From: Marinobacterium ramblicola
GTDB lineage: Bacteria > Pseudomonadota > Gammaproteobacteria > Pseudomonadales > Balneatricaceae
Direction: 5' to 3'
Assembly: GCF_019084545.1 (NCBI RefSeq)
Contig: NZ_JAHREP010000007.1
Span: forward strand, 1-64,000
Length of the DNA stretch: 64,000 nt
The translations under genes and the position numbers were made by a program. Positions 42,896-54,088 of this stretch are shown one piece after another; the first letter of the stretch is position 1, and each line of letters opens with the position of its first letter. The notes beneath the pieces are model-generated. The model saw nothing but the letters and a program-made list of their open reading frames with translations, had not been told where the DNA came from and searched no databases.

Positions 42896-43594
42896 ATGAG
42901 CGAAACAGAACAGCAGCGTCCGCTGCGCCAGGTACGCAGCTTCGTCGTCCGTGCAGGGCGTATGACCGAAGGGCAGGAACGTGCCCTGAAGGAGAACTGG
43001 CCGATCTACGGTCTGGAACTGAGCAACGGCATGCTCGATTTTTCCAGTCTGTTCGGCGATCAGCGTCCGGTGGTGCTGGAGATCGGCTTCGGCATGGGTG
43101 ACTCCCTGATCGAGATGGCGCGCCGCGCGCCCCAGAAGGGGTTTATCGGCATCGAGGTGCACCCGCCCGGTGTTGGTCGCCTGCTGGCACGTGCCCGTGA
43201 CGAGGGACTGGAGAATATCCGCGTGTTCTGCGACGACGCCATCGAAGTGCTGGCCAAGTGTATTCCGGACGCCAGCCTCGACTGTCTGCAGCTGTTCTTC
43301 CCCGACCCCTGGCCGAAGAAGCGCCACCACAAGCGCCGCATCGTACAGCCGGAGTTTGCCCAGACCATCCGCAAGAAGTTGCGTATCGGCGGCACCTTCC
43401 ATATGGCCACGGACTGGCAGAACTACGCCGAGCATATGATGGAGGTGATGAGCACGGCAGAGGGATATCGCAACGCTGCCGGTGAGGGTGAGTACTCACC
43501 TCAGCCCGAGTGGCGGCCGGTGACCAAGTTCCAGAAGCGGGGGGAAAACCTTGGTCATGGCGTTTGGGACCTGATCTTCGAGCGGATCGACTGA
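42896..43594 (+). CDS. trmB: tRNA (guanine-N7)-methyltransferase
   Basis: A 232-residue SAM-dependent enzyme for m7G46 in tRNA. The SAM motif [14 protein letters not shown] (about residues 61-74) and the catalytic/tRNA-binding [19 protein letters not shown] are intact, followed by [13 protein letters not shown]. The N-terminal [17 protein letters not shown] is typical. It is followed by a bidirectional terminator. Confidence 0.97.
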   Translation: MSETEQQRPLRQVRSFVVRAGRMTEGQERALKENWPIYGLELSNGMLDFSSLFGDQRPVVLEIGFGMGDSLIEMARRAPQKGFIGIEVHPPGVGRLLARARDEGLENIRVFCDDAIEVLAKCIPDASLDCLQLFFPDPWPKKRHHKRRIVQPEFAQTIRKKLRIGGTFHMATDWQNYAEHMMEVMSTAEGYRNAAGEGEYSPQPEWRPVTKFQKRGENLGHGVWDLIFERID

Positions 43595-43614
43595 GCGATC
43601 CAGTGCGACAAATG

Positions 43615-43642
43615 AAAAGAGAGTGCCAAGGCGCTCTCTTTT
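43615..43642. terminator. Bidirectional terminator between trmB and the Spy-like gene
   Basis: AAAAGAGAG and CTCTCTTTT form a perfect 9-bp stem with A and T runs on its two sides, between two convergent genes. Confidence 0.9.
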
Positions 43643-43664
43643 GCTATTCGGGCGGGTCGATCGA

Positions 43665-44138
43665 TCAGCGGCAGTCGCGCTCCCCGCCGCGCTTGTGGTC
43701 GTCACGATTGTGGTGACCAAACCCCTTGCCATCCCGGTCACCGCGCTGCGCCATCAGCTCCTGCATCTTGGCCTGCTGCTCCGGGGTCAGGATCTTGCTC
43801 ATCTCCAGCTTCATCTGTGCCTGGTTCTGCATCCGTTCGGCGACTCTGGCCTGAGCATCGGCAATCAACTTATCCACATCGGCCTGGAAAGTGTTCGAGC
43901 TTGGGTCCAGTGCGCGCATACCGCTCATCGGCCCCTGGCGCATCTCTTCATGCCGCTGCTGCCGCTCTTCGCGGTGCTGATCCCAGAGTTGCTGCATCTG
44001 GGCCTGCTGCTCCTCGGTAAGGTTCAACGCCTCGGCGAAGCGTTGGCGGTAATCCCCCTTCTCGTGGGCAACGGCGACACCGGCGACGGCGGTGGCAAGC
44101 AGGGTGGCGGCGATACCGCCGATCAGTAATTTACGCAT
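43665..44138 (-). CDS. Periplasmic Spy/CpxP-like protein
   Basis: A 157-residue exported protein with a signal peptide (cleavage after about residue 24, VAVA-HEK). It is helical, charged and carries two LTxxQ motifs, LTEEQQAQM (about residues 40-48) and LTPEQQAKM (about 117-125), the signature of Spy and CpxP. The C-terminus is rich in His, Asp and Arg. Spy is a periplasmic chaperone; CpxP binds and restrains the CpxA sensor. The gene is divergent from cpxR with a CpxR box between, which supports the CpxP-like role. Confidence 0.88.
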   Translation of the reverse strand: MRKLLIGGIAATLLATAVAGVAVAHEKGDYRQRFAEALNLTEEQQAQMQQLWDQHREERQQRHEEMRQGPMSGMRALDPSSNTFQADVDKLIADAQARVAERMQNQAQMKLEMSKILTPEQQAKMQELMAQRGDRDGKGFGHHNRDDHKRGGERDCR

Positions 44139-44212
44139 GGATAGATCTCCTCATCTGTTCTGTTGATGGGCTCAGTATGCGCAACGCCAGCGCTAAGTTG
44201 GGTTAGGCCGGG

Positions 44213-44227
44213 GTAAAGTTTGGTAAA
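44213..44227. promoter_or_regulatory. CpxR box between the Spy-like gene and cpxRA
   Basis: GTAAA-GTTTG-GTAAA exactly matches the CpxR consensus GTAAA-N5-GTAAA. It lies 63-77 bp before the cpxR start and 75-89 bp before the start of the divergent Spy-like gene, so phosphorylated CpxR could control both directions. Confidence 0.82.
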
Positions 44228-44289
44228 GCTTCCCCGAGGCGGGGTCAAAGGCCTTAATATTGGGACAGGACAGAGTTTCGGGAAGCGTT

Positions 44290-45006
44290 ATGAGTAATGA
44301 GCGACTGCTGATCATCGACGACGATGTCGAGTTATGTAATCTGCTGAGTGATTACCTTGGCCATGAAGGCTATCGGGTCGATGCCAGCCATTCGGCGGAA
44401 GCGGCACTGCAGCGTCTGGCGGCCGATGACGACTGGGATCTGCTGATTCTCGATATTCAGATGCCAGGTGCCAGCGGTCTGGAGCTGCTGCAGCAGTTGC
44501 GTCCGCGTGTTCGTACACCGGTGATCATGCTCACCGGTCGCGGCGATGAGATCGATCGCATACTCGGGCTTGAGATGGGGGCCGACGATTACCTGGGCAA
44601 GCCCTGCAATCCGCGGGAGTTGCTGGCCCGCGTGCGTGCCGTGCTGCGCCGTGCTGGACCGGATCTGGCCACCGAGCCGCGGCTGTTTCCGGAACAGGCG
44701 ATCGAACGCTCCGGGCTGCGTCTCGATCCGGGTTTGCGCGAGGTAAGCGTGAACGGTGAGGCGGTGGAACTGACCAGTGCCGAGTTCAATGTGCTCGCCT
44801 ACCTGATGCATAACGCCGGACGGGTGATGAGCAAGGAGCAGCTGACCGAGCTGGTGCTGCACCGCAAGCTGACCGCCTACGATCGCGCGCTGGACGTGCA
44901 TGTCAGCCGGGTGCGACAGAAGCTGACGCCCTTGGTTGGCGAAGGCGTTGAGCTGATCAAGACGATCCGTGGTCAGGGCTATCAGTTTGTGAAGGACAGT
45001 GCATGA
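44290..45006 (+). CDS. cpxR: Response regulator, CpxR-like (OmpR family)
   Basis: A 238-residue regulator with a receiver domain (acidic pair at DDD about residues 10-12, phosphorylated Asp55 in LILDIQMPG, switch Thr in MLTGRG, Lys in LGKPCNPRELLARV) and a winged-helix DNA-binding domain (about residues 140-235, ending VSRVRQKLTPL...IKTIRGQGYQF). The ATG at 44290 fits the family start (MSNERLLIIDDD). It is translationally coupled to the sensor kinase (ATGA overlap) and preceded by a CpxR box, implying autoregulation. Naming as CpxR rests on the box, the Spy/CpxP neighbour and the sequence type. Confidence 0.85.
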   Translation: MSNERLLIIDDDVELCNLLSDYLGHEGYRVDASHSAEAALQRLAADDDWDLLILDIQMPGASGLELLQQLRPRVRTPVIMLTGRGDEIDRILGLEMGADDYLGKPCNPRELLARVRAVLRRAGPDLATEPRLFPEQAIERSGLRLDPGLREVSVNGEAVELTSAEFNVLAYLMHNAGRVMSKEQLTELVLHRKLTAYDRALDVHVSRVRQKLTPLVGEGVELIKTIRGQGYQFVKDSA

Positions 45007-46319
45007 AGTGGTACAGCAAGCTGTTCTGGAAGATCTTCCTGGTGATCTGGCTGGTCAGCGCGGCGGGCACCGGCATCACCGTGCTTGGGGTGTTGTCGGT
45101 AGCGGAGCAGCGACAGAGCCGGGAACTGCTGGAGACGCGTGCCCGGGCGCAGGCCAGTCTGATGCTGGATCGCCTGTCCCGGGGAGAGCTGGATGAGCAC
45201 GGGCGGTTTCACGATGCCGATCGCCACGACCGGCGTCGGCCATTGCCGCTGTGGATAGTGGATGCACAGAGCGGCAAGGTGGTAGTCGGTGTCAACGACC
45301 GCCCGCCTCCGGGGCCGGAAGCGGTGCGTTTCGAGCTGGAGGAGGGCGGCAAGCACCTGTATGTGGTGGTGCCGGCGCCGCGGGAGGGGTTCTATCTCAA
45401 ACGCCTGCTTGCTTTCCTGCTGTCGATGCAGGCGGTGCTGGTGCTGCTGGTATCGGCCCTGGCCAGCCTGCTGTTGAGCTGGTTGATCGTGCGTCCGATC
45501 AATCAGTTGCGCCGCCATGCCCGCGATCTCTACCTGCACCAGAATCTAAGCAGTCGCGCCCACTCCCGGCTCAGTCGGCGCAGTGACGAGATCGGTGAGC
45601 TGTCGCGGGAGTTCAACCAGATGGCCGGCTACGTGGAGGAGACGCTGACCGCCCAGCAGCGCCTGCTGCAGGATGTATCACACGAACTGCGTGCACCGCT
45701 GGCGCGGCTGCAGGTGGCGGCGGGGCTGGCGGAGCAGCGGTTGGGCGAGGGTGATACCACCGCCGAGCGGATCAACCGTGAGTGCGAGCAGCTGGATGGG
45801 CTGATCGCCGAGATTCTCTCGCTGTCCCGTCTGGATCAGGCGCCGGTGGAGGGGGAGGTGTTCGCCGTCGCGCAGATGTTTGACGAGATCCGCCAGGATC
45901 TGCACTACACCCAGCCCGAGCGGGAGCTCGATACCCACATTGAACCGACCGATCTGCGGCTGGCGATCAATGGCGACCTACTGCGCCGGGCGTTGGATAA
46001 TCTGGTGAGTAACGCGCTGAAGTACACGCCGATGGAGACCGCTCTGACACTGAGCGCGCGGCGGCTGGCGGACCGGAGTATCGAGATCCGTCTGCGCGAT
46101 CGCGGTGAGGGGGTATCGGATGAGCTGCTGACGCGGTTGACCGAACCCTTCGTGCGTGCGCACCAGGGCGGCGACGGCTATGGCCTTGGGTTGAGCATTG
46201 CCAAGCGGGCTATCGAGCGCCTGGGCGGGAGCCTGCAGTTGCACAATCACCCGGAGGGCGGGCTGGAGTGCGTGATCCGTTTGCCGGAGGCGGTGCGCAG
46301 GGCAACGGCGCGAACATGA
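45003..46319 (+). CDS. cpxA: Sensor histidine kinase, CpxA-like
   Basis: A 438-residue membrane kinase. Membrane helix 1 spans about residues 9-33, a short periplasmic domain follows (about 34-135), membrane helix 2 lies at about 138-163, then HAMP (ending DEIGELSREFNQMA), the dimerisation domain with phosphorylated His227 in DVSHELRAPLARL, and the ATPase domain with NLVSNALKYTP, RDRGEGV and GYGLGLSIAKR. The periplasmic domain is smaller than that of E. coli CpxA. It senses envelope misfolding, probably with the adjacent Spy/CpxP-like protein as brake. Its last 73 bp overlap the convergent astA gene. Confidence 0.86.
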   Translation: MKWYSKLFWKIFLVIWLVSAAGTGITVLGVLSVAEQRQSRELLETRARAQASLMLDRLSRGELDEHGRFHDADRHDRRRPLPLWIVDAQSGKVVVGVNDRPPPGPEAVRFELEEGGKHLYVVVPAPREGFYLKRLLAFLLSMQAVLVLLVSALASLLLSWLIVRPINQLRRHARDLYLHQNLSSRAHSRLSRRSDEIGELSREFNQMAGYVEETLTAQQRLLQDVSHELRAPLARLQVAAGLAEQRLGEGDTTAERINRECEQLDGLIAEILSLSRLDQAPVEGEVFAVAQMFDEIRQDLHYTQPERELDTHIEPTDLRLAINGDLLRRALDNLVSNALKYTPMETALTLSARRLADRSIEIRLRDRGEGVSDELLTRLTEPFVRAHQGGDGYGLGLSIAKRAIERLGGSLQLHNHPEGGLECVIRLPEAVRRATART

Positions 46320-47314
46320 TCGCCATCCGACACGTTCAATGCATGCGCTAGCCTGGGCCTTAGCAGGACCTGCGAGCGACTGGGTTTGATCAGGCCGGTG
46401 GTGCAGCGAAAACCGGTTGTCTTCGTGTTGGCGATCAGGAACTGCTGGGCTTCCTCGATATCCGGGTGATCCTGCACAGTGACGCGCAGACGTCTGCTCT
46501 GGGTGATGGCGCGGATGTCTTTTTGTCGCGCCACCAGGGTCGGACCCGCATCGAAGATATCGATATAGTTCTCGAACCTGAACCCCTCCATCTCCAGCAT
46601 CTTGTACGCCGCCTCCGTATTGGGGTGAACCCGGCCGATCACCTCCTGGGCATCCTTGGGTAGCAGGTGGATGTAGATCGAGTGTTTGGGCATCAGCTCG
46701 GCGATGAACACCTTGTTGCCGGCACCGGTCAGGTAGTCCGCCCTGTCGTAATCCATGGAGAAGAAGTGGCGCCCCAGCCCCTCCCAAAATGGATTGGTGT
46801 GTTGCGGGTCGGTAAACCCCCGCATCTCGGCGATCACGCGCTCATTGAAGCGGTTGGCATGTTCCGCGATGAACAGGAAACGGCACTTTGACAGCAGGGT
46901 GCCGACACCGCCCTGGCGGTATTGCGGGCGCAGATAGAGCGTGCACAGCTCGGAGCTCCCGGTGTAGTCGTTACACAGGTTCAGGGTCTTGAACTCGTTA
47001 TACACCCCCAACTCTCGTGAAGAGTGTACAACCGTGCTCAGGTGATAGTGGTAGAAGGGGGTGTCCAACCCTACTGCCGCCGCGATGCCGCAGGTGCCGG
47101 CCACTTCGCCGTTGGCTGGGTCCTCCAGTACGAACAGGTAGGTTTCGGGACCGGGGCGGGTGGCGGGTGCGCGCAGGGTCTCGACCGATACCCGGATCTT
47201 GTCGGCGAGAAAGTCGGGATTATCGGGCAGGGAGGTAAAACCGGGACCGGATTCGATGGCGATCTGGTGCAGAAGTTCGAGATCTCGATATTCGATGGGC
47301 CTGATCACAAACAC
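46247..47314 (-). CDS. astA: Arginine N-succinyltransferase
   Basis: A 355-residue AstA that transfers succinyl from succinyl-CoA to arginine, first step of the AST arginine-degradation route. It matches E. coli AstA along its length: VIRPIEYRDLELLHQIA, TGSSELCTLYLRP, RFNERVIAEMRG, FSMDYDRADYLTG, FIAELMPKHSIYIHLLP and NYIDIFDAGPTL. The GTG at 47314 has AAGGAGG five bases upstream, so the start is there rather than at 47377. The C-terminus carries about ten extra residues that run into the 3' end of cpxA. The other ast genes are not adjacent. Confidence 0.93.
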   Translation of the reverse strand: MFVIRPIEYRDLELLHQIAIESGPGFTSLPDNPDFLADKIRVSVETLRAPATRPGPETYLFVLEDPANGEVAGTCGIAAAVGLDTPFYHYHLSTVVHSSRELGVYNEFKTLNLCNDYTGSSELCTLYLRPQYRQGGVGTLLSKCRFLFIAEHANRFNERVIAEMRGFTDPQHTNPFWEGLGRHFFSMDYDRADYLTGAGNKVFIAELMPKHSIYIHLLPKDAQEVIGRVHPNTEAAYKMLEMEGFRFENYIDIFDAGPTLVARQKDIRAITQSRRLRVTVQDHPDIEEAQQFLIANTKTTGFRCTTGLIKPSRSQVLLRPRLAHALNVSDGDHVRAVALRTASGKRITHSSPPSG

Positions 47315-47523
47315 GCGCGCCTCCTTCGCCGGATTCCGGCGGTCATTCGCTCTTGTTGAGTGTAGCCGGTGTGGCAAAAAGCGTAATGCTGGAGCGGTAT
47401 CTGCTGTGTATAAAACTGTGATTTAAAGCTGTATAGGATGACGATATAGATATTTTTGTTTTTATAAACAAAACGATATATTTGATCCCAGTGGTGATAG
47501 GGCTGTGGATAAGGTTGTGTGAG
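47315..47523. other. AT-rich intergenic region with palindrome and DnaA-box-like site
   Basis: This stretch is clearly more AT-rich than its surroundings. It contains a perfect palindrome TTTTGTTT-TTAT-AAACAAAA (47454-47473) and TGTGGATAA at 47504-47512, which is the complement of the DnaA consensus TTATCCACA. The palindrome may be an operator or the astA regulatory site; a single DnaA-like box is not evidence of an origin. The astA promoter should lie here. Confidence 0.45.
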
Positions 47524-49614
47524 TTAGCTGGAGGAGGAGGTTTGATCCGGGGCGTACTGTTCGATTAGCGCCTCGATCGGCAGCGGCTTATTGAACAGGT
47601 AACCCTGCCCGACCCGGCAGCTGGAGGCGAGCAGGAACTGACGCTGCTCCTCGGTTTCGATCCCCTCGGCCAGCACCTGCAGGCCGAGCTGGCGGGCCAT
47701 CAGAATGATGGTCGAAGTGATCGCCACATCGTCTCGATCGTCCGGGATATCCTGTACGAACGAGCGGTCTATCTTCAGCACCTGGACCGGCATCTTTTTC
47801 AGATAGCTCAACGATGAATAACCGGTGCCGAAGTCGTCGATCGCCAGCGTCAGCCCCAGTTGGCGGAGCTTGCGCAGCACCTCCACCGAGTGGGTGAAGT
47901 TATCCATCATCAGGCCTTCGGTGATCTCCAGCTCCAGCGCTTCGGCCGGCAGCCCTGTCTCGCGCAGCACCGAGGCAACGGTAGCGTGGAGACCGAGATC
48001 GTCGAACTGGCGGGCGGACAGGTTGACCGCGACCCTGAATCGGTCGCCGATCAACGCGCGCACCCGCAACGCCTGGCGGCAGGCCTGTAATAGTACCCAG
48101 CGCCCGATCGGGATGATGAGGCCGGTCTCCTCCGCCATGGGGATAAACTCGCTGGGCGATATTGGGCCTTCGATGGGGTGCTCCCAGCGCAGCAGCGCCT
48201 CCATCCCGACCAGGTTGCCGCTGAGCAGGTCGATCTGCGGCTGGTACACCAGCTTGAGCTCGTTGCGGTCCAGCGCCTGGCGCAGGTCGTGCTCGAGTGT
48301 CAGTGCCCGGCGTGCTTCCGCATTCATCTCGGGGCTGTAGAACTGGTAGGTGTTGCGACCGATATGCTTGGCGCGATACATCGCCAGGTCGGCATTGCGC
48401 AGCAGGCTGCTGACATCCATCGCATCGATGCCGATCAGGGTGATGCCGATACTGACCGTGACCTGCATCTGATGGGTGCCGATATCGAGCGGCTGCGCCA
48501 GCAGCTCGATGATATCGTCTGAATAGTCGCGAATACGGTCGATCGAGGATAGATCCCGCAGAATCACGGTGAACTCATCACCGCCTAACCGGTATACGGT
48601 ATGCGGCTCGTTGACACAGAAGCGCAGGCGGTTGGCGACGGTGCGTAGCAGCTTGTCGCCCGCTTCATGACCCATGGTGTCGTTGATCTTTTTGAAGTGA
48701 TCCAGATCCAGCAGCAACAGGGCACGGATATCGTCGCTGGGGGTGCGTAACAGCTCCTCCAGCTGATCGCGGAAACGGCGGCGGTTGCCCAGGTCGGTCA
48801 GTGGATCAAAGAACGCCAGCCGCTCCATCTGCTGCTGATGCTCTTTGAGCTGGGTGATATCGTCGCTGACCGATACAATCTTCGACAGGGTGCCGTTTTC
48901 GTCCAGGATCGGCGAGATCGACTGCAGGCTCCAGTAGAAACTGCCATCCTTGCGCCGGTTATGCAGGGTGCCGCGCCATTTCTGGTGGCGACGGATGGTG
49001 CTCCACAGTTCATCGTACACCTCCCGTGGCGTGTTGCCTGACTTCAGGAAGGAGGGCTGCATACCGAGTACTTCGCCGATGGAGTAGCCGCTGATATCGC
49101 TAAAACGGGAATTGACGTATTCGATGCCGCCCTGGGCATCGGTAATCACCACGGCGCTGCCGCTGTTCTCGACGGCATTGGAGAGCTGTTTCAGCTCCAG
49201 CTCGCGTTGGCGATGAATCCTCTCGTCCTGGACCAGCGCCAGTACGGCGCAGACCTGGCCCTGGTCATCTGTCAACGCAGACAGATGCAGTTGCAGATCG
49301 ATGGCGCCGTCCGGGCTCGGTATACGGAGCTGGCTCAGAGTGTAACTGCGCTTCTCGATGAGGTAGAGGGCTGCCAGTGTATCCAGAAGCTGGGAGGCAG
49401 CATGACTTTGCAGCAGACAGTCGTTGGCACTGTTGGAATCGCCACCGGTACACAGCAGCTGATCGAAGGCGCGGTTAGTGGCGAGGCAATAACCGCTGGC
49501 ATTTAACAGGCAGGCACTGACAGGAGAGTCGGCGAGGTTTCTGAAAACCTTCAGTGCATACTCCTGCTTCCGGTATTCAGACTCCAGGGAAGCCTGCTGA
49601 TCACTCATCTGCAC
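47524..49614 (-). CDS. PAS-GGDEF-EAL cyclic-di-GMP signalling protein
   Basis: A 696-residue cytoplasmic protein with no membrane segment. Two PAS-like sensory domains (about residues 20-130 and 140-258; the second contains [22 protein letters not shown]) precede GGDEF (about 260-425, with intact RLGGDEF) and EAL (about 440-690, with intact EALLRW, the NLSARQF and [13 protein letters not shown] loops and EGIETEEQ). Both catalytic signatures are intact, so it could either make or degrade c-di-GMP; often only one activity dominates in such hybrids. Signal unknown. It stands alone. Confidence 0.92.
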   Translation of the reverse strand: MQMSDQQASLESEYRKQEYALKVFRNLADSPVSACLLNASGYCLATNRAFDQLLCTGGDSNSANDCLLQSHAASQLLDTLAALYLIEKRSYTLSQLRIPSPDGAIDLQLHLSALTDDQGQVCAVLALVQDERIHRQRELELKQLSNAVENSGSAVVITDAQGGIEYVNSRFSDISGYSIGEVLGMQPSFLKSGNTPREVYDELWSTIRRHQKWRGTLHNRRKDGSFYWSLQSISPILDENGTLSKIVSVSDDITQLKEHQQQMERLAFFDPLTDLGNRRRFRDQLEELLRTPSDDIRALLLLDLDHFKKINDTMGHEAGDKLLRTVANRLRFCVNEPHTVYRLGGDEFTVILRDLSSIDRIRDYSDDIIELLAQPLDIGTHQMQVTVSIGITLIGIDAMDVSSLLRNADLAMYRAKHIGRNTYQFYSPEMNAEARRALTLEHDLRQALDRNELKLVYQPQIDLLSGNLVGMEALLRWEHPIEGPISPSEFIPMAEETGLIIPIGRWVLLQACRQALRVRALIGDRFRVAVNLSARQFDDLGLHATVASVLRETGLPAEALELEITEGLMMDNFTHSVEVLRKLRQLGLTLAIDDFGTGYSSLSYLKKMPVQVLKIDRSFVQDIPDDRDDVAITSTIILMARQLGLQVLAEGIETEEQRQFLLASSCRVGQGYLFNKPLPIEALIEQYAPDQTSSSS

Positions 49615-49750
49615 TTATACTGCCTATGCCAGTTCCGAGCTGATTGCTGATGCTAGCAAATGCCGCACAAAGTGCAATGTTTCAGCGACATGGCGGTCTT
49701 AACCTGTTGAAAGTGAGGTGTTAAAACCTTGGCTGCCAATATCGAGACGC

Positions 49751-50104
<354 letters not shown>

Positions 50105-50211
50105 TCATCGTTAGGCGCATCCCAGGGCTGCTGAATGGCTCGGCAGCGGATACACCAGTATACCCACAATAGATTGGTTGCGCATATGCGTCACCAGGGT
50201 TTAAACGCAAA

Positions 50212-50233
50212 GAGGGAGCCCGTTGGCTCCCCC
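50212..50233 (-). terminator. Hairpin after amt
   Basis: GGGGGAGCC and GGCTCCCTC on the minus strand form a 9-bp stem with an AACG loop, followed by only three T residues. It may be an attenuating terminator that reduces expression of the downstream glnK copy. Confidence 0.55.
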
Positions 50234-50256
50234 TGATTCCCGCGAGCGGGCGAGTG

Positions 50257-51516
<1,260 letters not shown>

Positions 51517-51564
51517 CTGTTTAGCCCTCCATCAGGCCTACAACATCATTAAACAGTGAGTGGA

Positions 51565-52071
<507 letters not shown>

Positions 52072-52097
52072 TCATCGGTAAAATTGTGCGTTTTTTG

Positions 52098-52113
52098 TGC
52101 ACTGATTCGGTGT
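52098..52113. promoter_or_regulatory. NtrC-like binding site
   Basis: TGCAC-TGATTCG-GTGT resembles the NtrC site TGCAC-N7-GTGC with one mismatch in the right half. Further half-sites, TTGGTGC (52124-52130) and TGCACCAA (52147-52154), lie alongside. The cluster is about 125-180 bp upstream of the predicted glnK start point, a normal enhancer distance. Confidence 0.5.
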
Positions 52114-52229
52114 GTGCAATATTTTGGTGCGCTCTATTTTGGCTTGTGCACCAAGCCTGACAGCGGGCCGCGACGGCGGTATAGTTTCCGGGCAGATAAA
52201 TGACAGAGGTCCAGGGGAGTTGTGACTCT

Positions 52230-52523
52230 ATGCGTCAGAAATTGATAGACAGCCTTAACGCCCAGATTGGCCATCTGTTCGAGGGCGCGCGTGAACTGCC
52301 GGGCCAGCATGAGCTGCAGCAGCAGATCCGCACGCTGGTTCAGGGCACCTTTTCGCGCCTGGATCTGGTGACGCGTGATGAGTTCGATGCTCAGCGTGCC
52401 GTGCTGGCGCGCACCCGCGAGCTGGTCGAGCAGTTGGAGAAGCGCGTCGTCGAACTCGAACAGCAGGGACAGCAGCCGGTTGTCGATACCGACCAGCCGG
52501 GCAGCGATACGCCCACCGAATAA
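52230..52523 (+). CDS. ubiK: Ubiquinone biosynthesis accessory factor UbiK
   Basis: A 97-residue coiled-coil protein (BMFP/YqiC family) from the ATG at 52230. Visible are MRQKLIDSLNAQIG near the start, an ELQQQIRTLVQG helix, and a C-terminal coiled coil (VTRDEFDAQRAVLARTRELV, then EQLEKRVVELE). It supports the UbiJ-centred complex for aerobic ubiquinone synthesis. It precedes comM as in Pseudomonas. Confidence 0.92.
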   Translation: MRQKLIDSLNAQIGHLFEGARELPGQHELQQQIRTLVQGTFSRLDLVTRDEFDAQRAVLARTRELVEQLEKRVVELEQQGQQPVVDTDQPGSDTPTE

Positions 52524-52563
52524 TTCGCTGGTAACTGCCAGCCCATGACCCAGGGACGGAGTC

Positions 52564-54078
52564 ATGTCATTAGCCATCGTTCATACACGGGCGCAGTTGG
52601 GTGTCGATGCACCCGCTGTTGCCGTCGAGGTTCACCTCTCGGGAGGGCTGCCCTCCCTGTCGATCGTCGGGCTGCCGGAGGCCGCGGTCAAGGAATCCCG
52701 TGAACGCGTTCGCAGCGCGTTGATCACCGCCGGCTTTGATTTTCCCCAACGCCGTATCACCATCAACCTGGCCCCCGCGGACCTGCCGAAAGAGGGCGGG
52801 CGCTACGATCTCGCCATCGCGCTCGGCATCCTGCAGGCCTCGGGGCAGCTCAAGGCTGACGGGCTGGAGGGCTACGAGGTGTTGGGTGAGCTGGCGCTGT
52901 CCGGGGATATCCGGCCGTTAAGGGGCGTATTGCCGGCAGCGATCGCCTGTGGCCAGGCGCAGCGTGTGTTGATCGTACCCGAGGCGAACGCCGACGAGGC
53001 GGTGATGACCGGGCACACGCGCGTACTGGCCGTGGCCCATCTGCTGCGCTTGTGTGAGCACTTGAGAGGCGGTGAAAAGCTTGCCCCGCATCAGCGAGGG
53101 GGCGCCTTGCCCTGCCTGCCGGTGGTGCCCGATCTGGCCGATGTTCGTGGCCAGCTGCAGGCGCGTCGGGCGCTGGAGGTGGCGGCGGCCGGTGGGCATA
53201 ACCTGCTGTTCAGTGGCCCGCCGGGCAGTGGCAAGAGCATGTTGGCGGCACGCCTGCCCGGATTGATGCCGCCGCTGAGCCTGGAGGAGAGTCTGCAGGT
53301 GGCGGCCGTGCATTCGGTGGCGGGACTGCCCGTTGTCGCCGCCTGTTCCGGTCAGCGTCCGTTCCGTGCGCCCCATCATACCGCCTCGGCGGTGGCGTTG
53401 GTTGGCGGTGGCGGACGACCGCGTCCCGGTGAGATCTCCCTGGCCCACCAGGGTGTGCTGTTCCTGGATGAGCTGCCGGAGTTCCCGCGTCGCGTGCTTG
53501 AGGTGATGCGCGAGCCGCTGGAAACCGGCGAGATCCTGATCTCCCGCGCTGCACGTTCGACCGCCTATCCCGCCCGCTTCCAGCTTGTTGCGGCGATGAA
53601 CCCCTGTCCCTGTGGCTACTTCGACGACGGCACCAGCCGCTGTCGCTGCACGCCGGACCAGATCAACCGCTACCAGCAGCGTATCTCGGGTCCGCTGTTG
53701 GATCGCATCGACCTGCAGTTGCAAGTACCGGCGCTGTCGCCGCAGGAGTTGCTGACGCCGGCGGCGCCGGGTGAAGCCAGTGCCAGGGTGCGTGAGCGGG
53801 TGCTGGTCGCGCGTGAGCGACAGCTGCAGCGTCAGGGCAAGGCGAACCGGGATCTGAGCGGACAAGAGCTGGATCGGCATTGTGCACTGGATGCCCGGGG
53901 ACGGGAGCTGCTGTCACGGGTCATGGCGCAGCACCTGCTATCGGCACGGGCCTGTCACCGGTTGTTGCGGGTGGCGCGAACGCTGGCCGATCTGGAGGGG
54001 GTGAATGCCATTGCGCAAGCTCACCTGCTGGAGGCGCTGATCTATCGCGGCAAGTGGACAGAGCAGGGGGTAGTGTAG
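52564..54078 (+). CDS. comM: ComM (YifB) Mg-chelatase-like AAA+ helicase
   Basis: A 504-residue protein with an N-terminal Lon-like fold (about residues 1-165, LPSLSIVGLPEAAVKESRERV), a AAA+ module with Walker A GPPGSGKSML and Walker B LFLDELPEF (about 195-400), a zinc-type cysteine cluster CPCGYFDDGTSRCRC and a C-terminal domain. ComM is a hexameric helicase that extends branch migration during natural transformation, but it is widespread in species not known to be competent. It ends 10 bp from a convergent EAL gene. Confidence 0.95.
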   Translation: MSLAIVHTRAQLGVDAPAVAVEVHLSGGLPSLSIVGLPEAAVKESRERVRSALITAGFDFPQRRITINLAPADLPKEGGRYDLAIALGILQASGQLKADGLEGYEVLGELALSGDIRPLRGVLPAAIACGQAQRVLIVPEANADEAVMTGHTRVLAVAHLLRLCEHLRGGEKLAPHQRGGALPCLPVVPDLADVRGQLQARRALEVAAAGGHNLLFSGPPGSGKSMLAARLPGLMPPLSLEESLQVAAVHSVAGLPVVAACSGQRPFRAPHHTASAVALVGGGGRPRPGEISLAHQGVLFLDELPEFPRRVLEVMREPLETGEILISRAARSTAYPARFQLVAAMNPCPCGYFDDGTSRCRCTPDQINRYQQRISGPLLDRIDLQLQVPALSPQELLTPAAPGEASARVRERVLVARERQLQRQGKANRDLSGQELDRHCALDARGRELLSRVMAQHLLSARACHRLLRVARTLADLEGVNAIAQAHLLEALIYRGKWTEQGVV

Positions 54079-54088
54079 GACGCGGGCG

